64,000 nt of DNA, taken from positions 6,259,001 to 6,323,000 of the forward strand of contig OX387197.1 in NCBI GenBank assembly GCA_947561715.1, written 5' to 3'. The notes beneath the pieces were generated by a model that was not told the DNA's origin, did no database searches, and was given only the letters and a program-made list of their open reading frames with translations. The translations under genes were made by a program, and so were the position numbers. Below, piece by piece: positions 48,688 through 61,900 of this stretch. Position 1 is the stretch's first letter. Each line of letters starts with the position of its first letter. This DNA is from Ascidia mentula. Taxonomy: Eukaryota; Chordata; Ascidiacea; Phlebobranchia; Ascidiidae.

Positions 48688-51600
48688 TTAAAAGTTAAAA
48701 TCGACCGAAATCAAATCATTGATCACAAGCACACCTGTTTTAACCAAAATAAATTCGGAAAACCGAAATCTCGGCGACTCTTTCGAATTTGCACAACAAA
48801 CACACCTTTTCAGAATTTCTGATCCGTTTTCGACTTCGGATTGAACTTCTATCAGGCTGTTCTTTGCTTCCTGGAGCCCTTTCCTCAACTCGCGAAGCTG
48901 TTTGTGCCGATGGGCCCGACTCGATCTGGTTCCATGGACGCCTGTTGGGGGCTGGGACGACGGTCCTGCCGCCATATTTAGTGATTCTGGTACCAGAGAG
49001 CTGGCTACAGGCAAAGATGAGGGATTTTGCGGTCTGCAAACAGAGGTAAAAATAAGGTTAAAGTTGGTACTCAGTAACTCGCATTATACAGTACAGTGCA
49101 CATAAAAAGGGGTGCGTTTTACACACAACAGAACTTTATCTTTTACAATAACAGGCTGGTCGGTCAACATTCAAATTTCGGCACAGAAAAGACAGTGTCA
49201 CCTTTTGTGACGTCACAAATAAAAACAAATCTTACTTCGCGGCGTTCGCCTTCAGAACAGTTTCGACGATCGAGAGTTTGTCTCGGTAAACGCGTTGCAA
49301 GTCGCATATTGCTTCCCCCTGTCGTTGGCATTTGTCACAAAGACGAGCCATACTTTTCTCGAGACTCTGAAGCTGCTTCTGGTACCCGCTCATGTGGCTG
49401 TGCCAAGAAAAGTGGTCTTAGTGGGTGTTACTGGATAGTGTTTATAGCAGTGAAACAAATCCATTTGATGAAACTGTTCTGGTTTATAAGATTTTTAGCT
49501 CATGAAAGTTTATGAATGGAGTTCGATGCATTCGTTCTGTGTGTAACGTCGACAGCCTTTGTTTTTTTTAAATATAAAAAAATGTTCAAATTTCGGCATA
49601 GAATAGAAATATTTTTGGAAACACTGTTTCAATCAGAGCCAAATGCAAAGGTCGATTATCTCACCCGAACCACGTAGTCGACTCCCTATGTAACTTCCTG
49701 CACTTGGGAACCGACTGGTCGGTGAAGAGTTGAACGGACGACTTGCAAATTTCCTCCAGCTTTTGCTTCTCAAATTTGTGGACGTGATCTTCAGCAAATG
49801 CTTGACCTGCGGAAGAAAACCTGGTTATAAAATGGCGTTTCGCCTACTCTGGAGCGCAAATTAAAGATGTTTGACAATATTCAACGTAACAGCTTGTTAT
49901 CGTCAAGTCATATTTAGTTTTTTGGAAACTAAAGTTGTTTGGTTTAAAAGTCATTTCAATGAAAGTTCGCCAGATCCGATTTTTGAAGTATTAGTCGGTG
50001 CTAATTCTTTCAGGCAATGCAATGTTCGGCTATGGAAAAACCCTGAAGGAAACTCAGAAAAACGTCGGGCGGAATTGCGCTGCGACAAACTTCCAGGCAA
50101 CTTAATTTGCATGTTGCTACGATTAACGACGGGAAAGAGACTGCTGCGTACCAACTTTCCAATAATCTCCAATCCCAATATGTGAGCTCACTGGTTGCTG
50201 GCTGTTTTCAAGTGATTTTTAAGATGCAGGAACATCGTTATATTCCAAACGCTTATTTTTGCGATACAAATTTCTCAAGCAACGGTCTAAAAGAATAGTT
50301 TGATGAAGGCTGCTGCATGGTGGCCGGAACGCTGATACAATAAAATTACTGCCAGAAGGGCCGTATTGCAGCAATAAAACATGCCTGGCAGCATCAGTAG
50401 TAATTTATGACCAAAGAATTTGACTTTGTAAAACTGATTTCTGGACATATTTTACCGGGCCTTATACAAGTCCAATCCATTCAATTTCGCTTGAGATAAT
50501 TCGAAAAGGTTTCGACAGGCAAGCGGCAAGGAAAACAAACTTACGTTTATATCTCTTGTGTTGTTTGAAGAGTTTGAAAATTTCGCGGGAACGCTCAGAC
50601 GAAACTTTCATCTTTTCCTCCAAACGGTCGTTACTGTGCGACCCCTCATCCACGAAAACACGTCTCGGCGTCTCGTCCTGGATGATCGCGCGGTCGAGGT
50701 TTTCCACCTGTGATGTCACTTGCTCGAACTCATTCCGAATCTGAGTTGGAAAATATATGTGACGTCAATATTTTCCGGTTGTAACTCGTGGGGGATGTTA
50801 AGCTGAATTGTGAGGAAGTTCCCGAATGCTTACGGCATATTTGTCTTTGTTTTATGTTTACAGCATTAAAAGGCACATAAATTCATCAAAGTATGATGAA
50901 AACCATGGAAAATTTGCACACACTTAAAGACTGTTCAAAAACAACCTATATACAGAACACATTTAAACTACATGTTGTGATGTAGCATTTTTCAGGTTTG
51001 AACCCCGGGCATGCCAACGCACATAAATTCAGCTTGTCAAGCTTTAACGAAAAATCGCGGGAAAAAAACACTTATTAACGAAGGCGTTTGGAACAACCTG
51101 CTTAAACACATTCTTAAGTCACACACCACTATGGCAAAGCAAAGATAACTTGGGGTTGTTTTTTCCGGCATCATCATCGCTACAGCGCATTCAATCCAAC
51201 AATAAAACCCACTTTCCGTTGAATCGGAGCGCGGTACGAGGTTCAGTATGCAAATTAATTCTAATTGACCTCACACAGACAGGCAGTGTTACGTAACAAT
51301 TAACCTGCGATCCGAGCATAGTTGCGGTTACAATGACAAGAATGTGACGCAACTAAGCAAGAGTAATTTCTCAAAACAATTTTGCAGTGTAGACTGTTTG
51401 GATATAGCGCATAAGTATGTTTCAATCGAATGCAGTGTTTACTGAACAGAACACGGAAAAAAAACTTTAGACGCGTATTCACGTAACTTGCAATTATCAC
51501 AAAAATATCGTTGGTGGAATAAAGTTTCTACAACAACAATCAGAAGACGAAACCACAAAGCTTGTGACAAAAATATTTCATTTTAGCTTTACCGATAAAT

Positions 51601-54600
51601 GCACATGACCGCATAAGCACCAGCGACCTACCATATACAGTACATATATAAACACAGGGGTACCATTGTCCATTGTTTGAAACATGGCGTTCATGTACAC
51701 AACTTGCCAAGTTCTACACTTAAAACTTTGCTGAGCTCACACACGAATGTTTGAGCAAGCCTGAGTTCCCAAGTTAACCGTCCGATAAATGCAAAAGGGA
51801 GTTTCACTTTACGAGCAATAAAAGCGATAAAAAGGAAATTTCGTTGTAAGGTATTAGGGTAACACATTTTTTCATTTTGCCAATTTTATTGTATTCTTCC
51901 ATGACACCTCCAACACCAAGTAACCCCAACTACAGACCATGACAATTTGCGTCCCAGTTTTATCCATTAGAATCTGACCCGAAGTGACCTCTTAAAGTCC
52001 CGGTTCCAGCTCTATGTTCCGTTCTTGACCCTTAGTAACCTTTGCAAAAAATGAATATCGAAATGCTCACCTGGCGTAGATTCTTGGCCTTATCAGTGAT
52101 CTGAGTGAAGTACATTTTCAGGTCGTTGACTTCTGGAGGAGTGGTGAGCATCATAGCTATAACGCGGAGAAGCGACGTTTCCCGCTGGTAACTGAAGGAA
52201 CAAAAAGGTTAAAAATTGCTGTAAAAAAGCTGGAACCAGAGCTGTGTTCAGAATCCTTAAATATTTGACTCAAATTTGAGATCAAATCGAAAGTGCAACA
52301 GATTGTGGCAATCGACCTGAAGAATGATGTCGAAAATGAGTCATTTTGTTTAAAAATCACAGGTATTGCGGGCTCGCAAGCATCTTTGGGAATGTTTGTA
52401 GATTAAACAGTTGAACTACGAAGAGTTGGGCTTTTGGTTTCAAACACGTCATCATGGCAACAGAAAAACAAAACTCATGACACGTCATAATTACAGTTCA
52501 TAATTAGTTTTCGGTCACAATATTTCCAATTGCGCATTTCCCAAGTGCAAATCAACGTCTGACAATGACGCACTTGAACTTCCCCGGCGAAATTTCCCTA
52601 AACGGCGGAGAAACGATTTGACAATATCTTTTCGATGGGATATGATGGGAGACCGCTACAGAGCGACGTTATTCAAAATGTACCTGGGCTCTGACGTATA
52701 AGGACGCTAACCGTTAATCGTTGCAATGCGGAACAATCAGCAGGCGAAACCGCAAAGGTTGCAACAAACAATCGTTTTAACCAGACCGATGAACGCACAA
52801 CGGAGAAGAAGCCCAGCTGCCCACAGGTTACATACGTACAATGACGTAGCATTGGATTCTAAGCTTTTGCCTTTTGTTTGTACGTGCATGCGTTTCATAA
52901 TAGCATGCGGCTTTGCTCACGGTTTGTTCAATTGACGCACAGTGCCTTATGTTTAACTGGGACCTCGCAAATGAGTATAAGGACAAACAGACACTCTTAG
53001 ACACCTGCAGTGACAGTTCAAGGTTTAGTTACTTAGTCACTTGGTACCACTCTTTCCTAACTTCATCCGAATGCACATGTGTAAAAAACAGAACAATTTG
53101 TATCGAAGTCAAACCAATTGTAACTACTTGATTATATTTGTGAGTGTTGGCAATCCCAAGTAACTCGACCAGGTATATATTACACTTTAATTGCGCAATA
53201 TTGTCTACCGCACAAGTAAAACAAGCACTTACTGTTCCTCGAATATTTCTAACGACGTCTTGAGGCAATCCACTTTGGTTTTCAGCTCGCTTTTCATGAG
53301 TTGAACAGCAACCACTCCACGCTTTAAATATGATCTAAAAGCCAATAAAGGATTTGCGTGTTTGGAAAATGTGCATCAAAATTAAAAATGTTTAGTATTC
53401 TTAGCCACAGGCAAACTGCAGAGTCAAGGGGAAGAAAAAAAAACAGAAACATTTTTCTGGTAAACGAAATTTATTTTGGGAAACACTTTTCTGGTAGAGC
53501 ATAGGAATCCTTACTCGGTCCACTTGACTCCGAGACGGACAAGTGACTCGACTAGCAGCAGGTAGGTTACGGTTTTTCGTATGTCATACAACGTGCTGGA
53601 ACAAACTTTCGCCAGACTCGAATCGTTTTCCAGAGACAACGACGTTTTTACTTTAGGGGGTTTACCTGCAATGAAAATAAAAACAGTTAAAAGTATGAAA
53701 TGAGGTTGCTCACGAAAATTTAAATCTTTCGAGGAATATTTAAGTTGCGTTCTTTTTAACACAGAACTTGTGATTTCCATATATTCGAATTCAAATTCGA
53801 TGAAACGGCGTGAAGTGGAACGCAGTCCTCGGTAAATGACAAAAAAATATTACTTTCCCATCACTTCTGTTAAATTGCAAAACCCGTGAGAAAAGGTTCT
53901 TCCATTAAAACACAAAGCGGGCTCCCAAAACTTACACGTATGTGGAATGGGAAGTGATTGAAAGTCGCTCGTGTCGCTCGACAATAACACAAACGGACGT
54001 TGCTCCGTTGTGACGGGATATTGCGTCACGGGGGTAAACGCGTCGATCTCGAACTCGGCTCCGTCATAAAGGAGGATCTGTCGACTTGATCGAATGTCCG
54101 TCAACTCGGCGATGTTTTCTTTTAAAGTGACCAACCTGGAAGATGTATTACATATGCGTTATATATACGACATGTAAGACAGCGCTGTTTAAAGCAATCG
54201 TATGGTTGGCAGGATCTCCCCCACTGCCCACGGTATGTAAGTGCTGCCGTTTTTCTTGACGATAAAAAAAGTGCGGTAACTTTTCCATTTGTTAGATGCA
54301 ATATCTCCCAACTACCGGCCCCGGGTTAATTGTTTTTCGGCAAAATAATTTCTTGAAACATTACCTGGAATTCTTCTGGTGCAGACTTTTGCCTTATTTC
54401 ATAATCTTTTCTAATGTTTTCTATACTTTGGTTTTATTGCACATATATTCGTTTTAAAGGATTTTAAAAAATCACCTGGTCGAAATCGTAAATACGCGAA
54501 GGTAACATAACGACTTTCCCACTGTTGAAAGTAATAAATTCGTACTTTGCAAAAACTGAACTGAACACGAACATTTACTTTAACATAGCAAGAAAAACAA

Positions 54601-57600
54601 GCATCCTCCCGCATTCATTTAAAAATTGACTTACGTTTTTTCGGGGGAAATGTAGATTTTATGGAGCATTGCGGCGGGCACACTAAACACGTGTACCACG
54701 CTTTTTTTAAGGATGTCATCTACTTCGGTGAAGTACCGCTCGAACGTCCAAATCTGCATCGGGTTGCATTCGAGAATTCCGGACAACACAGGGGTAACAA
54801 GTGCTTTAAAACTCCTATCACAAAATGGACAAGATTCAATTCAACAGTACTTTTTGCAGTTGTGGAATCGATTCAAACAGTTGTTTAATAAGGATGGTTT
54901 GGATTCAAAAACACTTCAGATTAGATATCACTAATTTGATAAATTTATTTGAATAAATATTTGCATAAATTTAAAAAAAAATTAAACTGAAATGGTTCTT
55001 AATGTAATGTGCTATGACAATTGCTTAGTTTTAAAACATATCTGAAACAAATCTCAAATTGGAAAAAAATCACCAAAATCCCTGAAGCACTCTAAATTCC
55101 ACATCTCACATGTAGTTTGTAATCACATATGACTTTAACAAACTCAATTATCAATGTAAAATGAATCAAATTAAATGTAAGTAGGTCTGTTTGTTTATTT
55201 AAAAGTAACTAAATACACACTACAACTTACTGATTACAACAGATATCGATGCAAGGACAGTTAATTATTTCAATGTTTTGGTGAGGTAAACCACTCAGCA
55301 CTATGTATAGAATAAGAGACGGGAACCTAACCCATGTACATGTGATAACGCCAGGTCACAAACTCGCGACTTTAAACACATGCGGTTACCACAGAAACAT
55401 GCCACCTGCCTGGAGAAAATGCTTTCCAGATTGTCTTGTAATGTGGAAAATGACCTCAAATCTTAATACCTTTTTATCTCATTTTTTCTTAGCGGCAATC
55501 AAAATAAAAGAGCAGCACCTCGCTCACAAAAAGCAATTTAGTATGTAAATATACACGGCACACATGGCTTGACACAAAAAGTCAATTAACTGGAGAACAA
55601 GAGCTCTCCCTATTTACAGATTTCTTTTATCCAAGTATCTCAGTTACCTTGATTTTAGCAAAGGTAAGTTTTGCTACTGCTATTTTTTAATAAAATTCAC
55701 TACAGTTGTCAAAAAAACGTCAAAAACTGGTTATATATATATATATATGTTTTGCATGCTGCAATAAAAGCGTTCATTGCATGAGGGTAAAGTCTTTTAC
55801 CAACCCATAGACTTACTGAGAAAGTCTGCAGGTTTTAGGAAGCTCGCGACTCCACTCAATGTTGCCGTGCTCAGAATGCTGAACCCCAGAGATGACACCA
55901 GATGGCTTCTCTGTTGTGATCTTGTACCTACGAGAAAATATCATGAGAGGGCATACAAAATTGTGCAAGGTTTTTAAAAACGGGAAAGTAGTGCTCCAAA
56001 GTGTGAAGTCATATAAATAAACCATGTAACTGATCTACATCAAAGGAACCATTAGGTTGGTAACTAAGCTCCTAATCACCTAAAAACACCTTGAGTTTTG
56101 TTCCAACTCATTTGCAAATACATGAGAGAAATTGTAAAACACAAACATGGATTTTTCAAATATGCGCAGCCACAAATATTGTTGTGACAATTTGCTATGC
56201 TGACACTGAGGCTAGGCCGCTTTGGGTCGTGTTGAAAAGGAAGTGAAAAAACGTCAGAAGGCTCTTTGGCAGGCTGGGAAAGCCCCACCACTACATTAAT
56301 TGTCAGTTATAACCAGGGCAGTGATGAATTCTGTACTGATAAGTGCGATAAGAATCACATGTGAAGCATTTGGTCACATTTGACAATTTTGACATAAAAA
56401 TTTTGGTTGGCATGGGACTCTCAGTAATTCTCTTGAATCATATCACCCCCAATTAAATGTGATAAAATGACAATATCAGGGTTAGGCCTAAATTTACAAC
56501 CATATCAGAATTTATGACTAAAGCAATCACGCACTTATACAATAATGTTGGTCAACCCTAATTGTTGAAAACCAGTTATGTAAATGAAAGACCGTCCATT
56601 GGGGAATTTAGACTTACATCATTTCTTTGTTTCGGCGAGCCCCTCCGTAGGGCCTGAATGGCAACTGGCCTGCTGCCACATGGTAAAAAGTAACACCCAT
56701 ACTCCACAAGTCGACTGTAGAACTGAATTTCTTCCCTGCTTGTTTTCGAAGCACCGCTCGTTCATATATGTCAGGATGCTGTTAAATGTAATAATTGTTG
56801 AAATTGAATTACTTCACCACTTGCAAATAATCAGAACACAGACCTTTTTCAATATTGTTATGCAATTCAAAATTGCTACAGTCACATAAAATAATCACTA
56901 TGGTAAATACAGAAAACTCTTTTTGAGGTGTAAATGCCAGTCCTCTGTAACAATAGTTTGGGCAAAACTTTTTTAAATCATATGTTGCAAGTTATTCCAC
57001 TGTTTTGTGTGGGTAAAAATTGCAGGTGAAAGGCAAGATATGGATTTGTGCTAAATGTGCACCAACACGATGGCTTTGTTGGTTAGAAAAAAACAATATC
57101 TATTACCAGGTACTCTTCTGTTCCATACAAAGACATGAACTGTTCGTCGTCGCCCAATTCTCTTGCAGCACCAAAGTCAGTAAGTTTATATACAGTGGAT
57201 CCATCTTCAGCGTATGTCCGCATAATGTTTCCAGGCTTAAGATCTCTATGGACAATTCCCTTGTCGTGAAGGTGCTTCATTCCAACAGCTGCATTTGCAA
57301 ACAAAGTTTCGGTAAAAAGGGTATAGGACAATACAACACACACCATGCTGGATCCTATTTATGTCAGGATGTTAGCACTCGACTGACCATACATAAAGGG
57401 CATGATGGCATCAGTCAGTTGTAGTGTCTGTTACCCAATGCTTGGGTAATTAGTGTATGGCAGTGCTCCACAACTGCAGTTGCTTACAACTGGAATAATC
57501 CAAACTTTATAGCTAGACTGCATTTACAACTCTACAGATTTCTATTGTGTCATCATCACTCTAACAAATCAGGTTGATGTGTGCTGTTGAACTTTGAAAG

Positions 57601-58910
57601 TTATCAAGTGTGATGTAACAAAGGTTGTGGGATGCTGGTGAATAGGGACAGAAACATATGTTGTAGTGCTTTATTGGGTCTTCAAATTACATAGATGCCT
57701 AATCCTATGGCTATTTTAACCAATATCTTTGGGTTTGTCCAGAACTTTGCCTCATGCAGGTAAAATTGTTGGTAAAATCGAATCCAGACAACTGAGGTTT
57801 AAGATTGTATATACCGAAATATCAGGACTGGAATTCTTACAAAACAAAATTTAAATCAACTGTGGGTACCTAAATGCACATCGGTACTTATGAATCAGCT
57901 CCTTTATTTACATTTATTATAATAGCTATGGATTACGATGTATAATTCCACATTGCTACAACCCACAGTCGTATGTACGTATATCAACTTATCATATCAA
58001 ATGACTCTTGTTTGACAAATCTTAAATGTTTTCACCTAAATTACACAAAGAAGACTTTTTGAGATAGGAGAGTGGCTGATCAACACTTTTCACAGAAAAG
58101 TTTCACATATGATGAGTATTTGAAAACATACTATCAGTTAAAAATACTGGACATACGAAATTTAATGATTGAAAATTTTCCACACATTAACAAGTAGAAA
58201 ATGTTGGCCTGCATTCGAACTTACTGATATCATGTAGGACTCGTCGGAACTCAGACTCAGGAAGTCCGTACAGGTATTCTGGGTCATCAAGCATACTAAA
58301 CAAACTGCCTGCTGTGCATAGTTCCATAATAATGACATCCTGCTTGGAGGACACCTGCATCACAAAGGAGAAACATTTTTTATATCCATCAATTGTCTGA
58401 TGACCGTTTAAAGCAATTTGACATGTACATATGCCCAATTAAACAAAGTGTTTCAACAACAAATAGACATACATAGCATCAAATATATACAATTCAATGA
58501 TATAACAAAGAATTACATGTTTATTGTTTTGTTCTACAAACTAAAATATTCACAAATTTTCCAGTGCGGAAGAGCCTACCTCTTCTTCTATGTCAAAGAG
58601 CCTGACAATGTTAGGATGGTTAACCTTTCGCAGCACGTCAAACTCACGCTTTCGGACATCTGGTGTTCGTGCAACGAAGTTAATATGGTTAAACACTTTA
58701 ATAGCGAATTCATGCCCAGTTTTCTGCAAAAAAAAATAATTGTCAACAATAATAAGCAAAGACAAAATCTGTCTGCAGTAGCATTACCTTAGATCTTCCT
58801 TTGTAGACAAAACCAGTTGCCCCCTGCCCAAGAACATCATTGGTGTACCAGACATAACTAGCCGTATTTTTAAGGGTTGGTGCGTTGCTGTGGGCAGAAT
58901 GGGCAATCAT
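48688..58910 (-). CDS. TBK1: Serine/threonine kinase TBK1 (IKK-epsilon family), about 780-816 aa
   Basis: TANK-binding kinase of innate immune and autophagy signalling. Exons are 58788-58910, 58580-58723, 58225-58354, 57107-57288, 56618-56778, 55817-55927, 54635-54814, 53936-54135, 53515-53665, 53233-53334, 52071-52191, 50545-50740, 49665-49806, 49236-49397 and 48806-49033 or, if read through, 48688-49033. All phases close. The kinase domain has [11 protein letters not shown], Lys50 in [14 protein letters not shown] (Asp148), DFG (Asp170) and activation loop [10 protein letters not shown], in which Ser185 equals human Ser172. A ubiquitin-like domain follows (about residues 310-385, with [12 protein letters not shown]). 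Two long helical regions come next, including the scaffold-dimerisation stretch [13 protein letters not shown]. The last exon has a weak donor (GTGTGT at 48804-48805). Without splicing it ends at 48688, giving 816 residues against 729 in human. One gene probably stands for vertebrate TBK1 and IKBKE. Confidence 0.94.
49208..49215 (+). promoter_or_regulatory. CRE-like palindrome TGACGTCA in TBK1 intron
   Basis: The core lies inside a longer perfect palindrome TTGTGACGTCACAA (49205-49218), 20 bp inside the intron after TBK1 exon 14. It is one of nine exact cores in the window; function is not shown. Confidence 0.4.
50350..50408 (+). repeat. Dispersed repeat, copy B, in TBK1 intron
   Basis: Contains GCCAGAAGGGCCGT and the exact 15-mer CCTGGCAGCATCAGT (50384-50398) shared with copy A at 16946-16960, in the same order and spacing within a few bases. 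Confidence 0.45.
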
Positions 58911-58925
58911 AATATCTAAAAAAAC
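58911..58925 (-). promoter_or_regulatory. 3' splice acceptor before TBK1 start
   Basis: On the minus strand TTGTTTTTTTTAG ends five bases before the TBK1 ATG. It is a strong acceptor without a visible upstream exon, so a trans-splice site or 5'-UTR intron end. Confidence 0.5.
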
Positions 58926-61900
58926 AATAAAGTATATTTAAAGTCCTTTTAAAGGCTTTTGTATGCAATTAGCAAAAAAGACCAATCATACTAGCTTTCA
59001 AGGATACTTTAAAATCTATAATTTTTATTTAAATGTCCTGTGACATGTGCATCTTATATTTGTTTAAATATCACCCTTCTTCATCAATAAATAATCTAAT
59101 GCACTAACACCAAACAGCGGACATGTTTATGCACACACCTTGTGCTTCTCAGCTGCACTGTATGCCTCATGGCACAAAGTATAAAACAAACTTGATTGAG
59201 CTGAAATCGGCTTTCAATTCAAAGTACATAGGTGTTTATATATGTGTACTATGCTTTAAACATAAAACAGATCAGCCAAAAAAATGAGAGCTAAACTCAA
59301 AATTGTTCTCAATTTGTATGTATGTAGCGCATAAACTTGAACACTAAATGAAAACTTTAAACACAAAAACCACACAATAACTATCTCACTATCTCCATTT
59401 AATACACCACCTAACTAATCCGCATACAATGCAAAATTGTAGACTAGATGAAAATAATACAACAGTCGGATTGGAACATTAGTAACTTGCTGCAGAATTC
59501 TTTCGGCGAAAGTTAATAACGCGGTTTAGCCACTCTTAGTGTATATAAAATTATTATTATAAAATGTATATATTGTTTAATATTTTCTGCCCAGATTGCT
59601 TACATATTCTAAAAATAGGAGAAGAAAGACCAACACGTGTCATGTGTGTCGTAATTCGATTTCAAACGTAAATTCAAGCGTAACCCACTCAGCAACTTTG
59701 TTGAACAAACAAAGAACACTACGGTTTGTTGTCCAGTAATACAATTTCAATAAATAAATTACAATCACGCTCATATTACTCATGAAATTTGACAGCCAGT
59801 CGTGACAGGTGTGGCAAGAGTTATATGACATTGTAACACATACGGAAAACATTCTACATCGTTGTAAACTGAGAGAGTTCCGTACAATACTACAATCCGT
59901 ATTCCGCTTCGTACTTGATTGCGCTGTTTCGTCACAAACTCACAATACAATGAAACTTTTTCTTTTTTTAATTAGAGGGAAAACCCCCTTACACGTATGA
60001 TTTTTATGACCAAGTTTCTTAATTTACCGAATAAAATCTTTTCATTCATAAAAGAATGCAAAGAAACCAAGCAAAAACTTAAATAACCATGCATAAGCAC
60101 CAATTATTAGGTGAGATGGGTTTTAACAACACTTTATTTCATGCATACGACTTGACTTGTCAGACTGGGGACCAAAAAATATTAACGCTTTTTTTTCAGG
60201 AAATTTGAGTTGGAGAATTTAGTTTACAAAAGATTGCCAACTCTTTCACCCCAGGACTAAGATAGTTTTAGAAAAATACCACGATTATAAGGTCACAATA
60301 TCACATGCACGTATGTACCGGTCTCAAGTTTGTGATAATTTCTTCCCATTATTCGACGGCGATACCTCATCTGCACTGTTTTCACTTTGATTCAATGTTT
60401 TTGGTAACATCGGCGCCCAAAAGCACATATATATTAAACAATTACGGCCTAATTCGAGTAAAAAAAACTTTTCTAACAAATGTAGGCTATCTAGAAAAAA
60501 TGCCAAAAAGAGGTTAGAATGCGTTGGTGCAGAGCAACCGCGGAAACAGTGCTTTATATGTAAATAATTAAATGTAGGCTATGTATTCAATCCATGCATA
60601 TGTTGAAAACACCAACATAAAAGACGTTACACAAAATTTAAAACATTTTTTTGCGCAAACGAATCTATAATGGAGAAACCATTTACACCAATTGGCTTTT
60701 AATATTCCAGACATATTATCCAATACAACAAATAGTTGCGTATATAGGATACTAAAATGGTGATTTAAATACGCGGTTTATAAGATTTGTTTAATTGGTT
60801 TGGAATGCAGTTTTTCTACTAGACCTCAGGTTCAATTAAATCCAGAAATATAGGACAAATAACGACTGTAATGCCAAAAACTCAAGAGAAAACCACCTGA
60901 ATTTTACAAACCACGAATTTTGACTTGACCAGCAACAAAGCTACAGTAAATAGTTACGTGCATCGAGATTCATTCCAAAAACACGTCACACGCGCATTCC
61001 GCCGACCGAAACTTTCGCACCCGACAAAACAGACAGAAGCTCACACAATTCTTTATTACCTTTCGAAAATGCGTAGCAGAACATGGGCGATCAACGTTAT
61101 AGGTTTCGAAACTCATTTTATCACTGGGTAATGTTAAAACCGCAAACATTTCAGTTTAAACAGACCCCTGTTTTGCAATGCAAACAATCACCATCGTTTT
61201 TGAAAAACACGTGATTACTTGACTTGTATAATCTACTGCCAATAACTGTATGAATGATGGTAAATCGAACTCGCTGATATTGCGACATTTCTGCTAAAGT
61301 TTTGTTTCGTGCTAAAATTTTGTAGTCAGTTCCCTTCCAATGTGAAATTTCTAGGCCACTTCCCGATTTAGTTTTTTTTCATCGAAAACCCCGATTGCGA
61401 GATGTCGTGCAACCAAACGATCGCTTTCAACTGAATGGTATTTTTTCCCCGAGTGACTGAAATTATTTCAAGATTTTTCCAAACCGCCTCGCAGCGACGA
61501 ACTGTTCTCGGCATGTTTTCTGATGATTCAGCATCGTTACGTTATGTTACTATCAATGGAATCCACAAATTTACAGAACGAAGGTCGATCAGTGGGCGGT
61601 TTCGGTGGTTGAGCTACGCCCACGGCCGTCTGTTAAGTTTACGTAGAAATTAAGGCGTTTTCTTTTCAGGTCAAGGGCATGTCTGTCGAGCTGGGCTTCC
61701 AAATGATTTTACCCATTTTGAGAAAAGAAATTGGTTTAGTTTAAAATAAAACACAGAGAAATTTAAGATGACTTGTTTTAAGATGAAAGTTTGAATTCCA
61801 TTAAATTTAAGTTACAGTGGGGTGGATTTGAGACACAACTGTCTGTAACAAGTCAAAACTGACGCTCTACAGAGTAACATACAGCATAACTACTTGGTCT

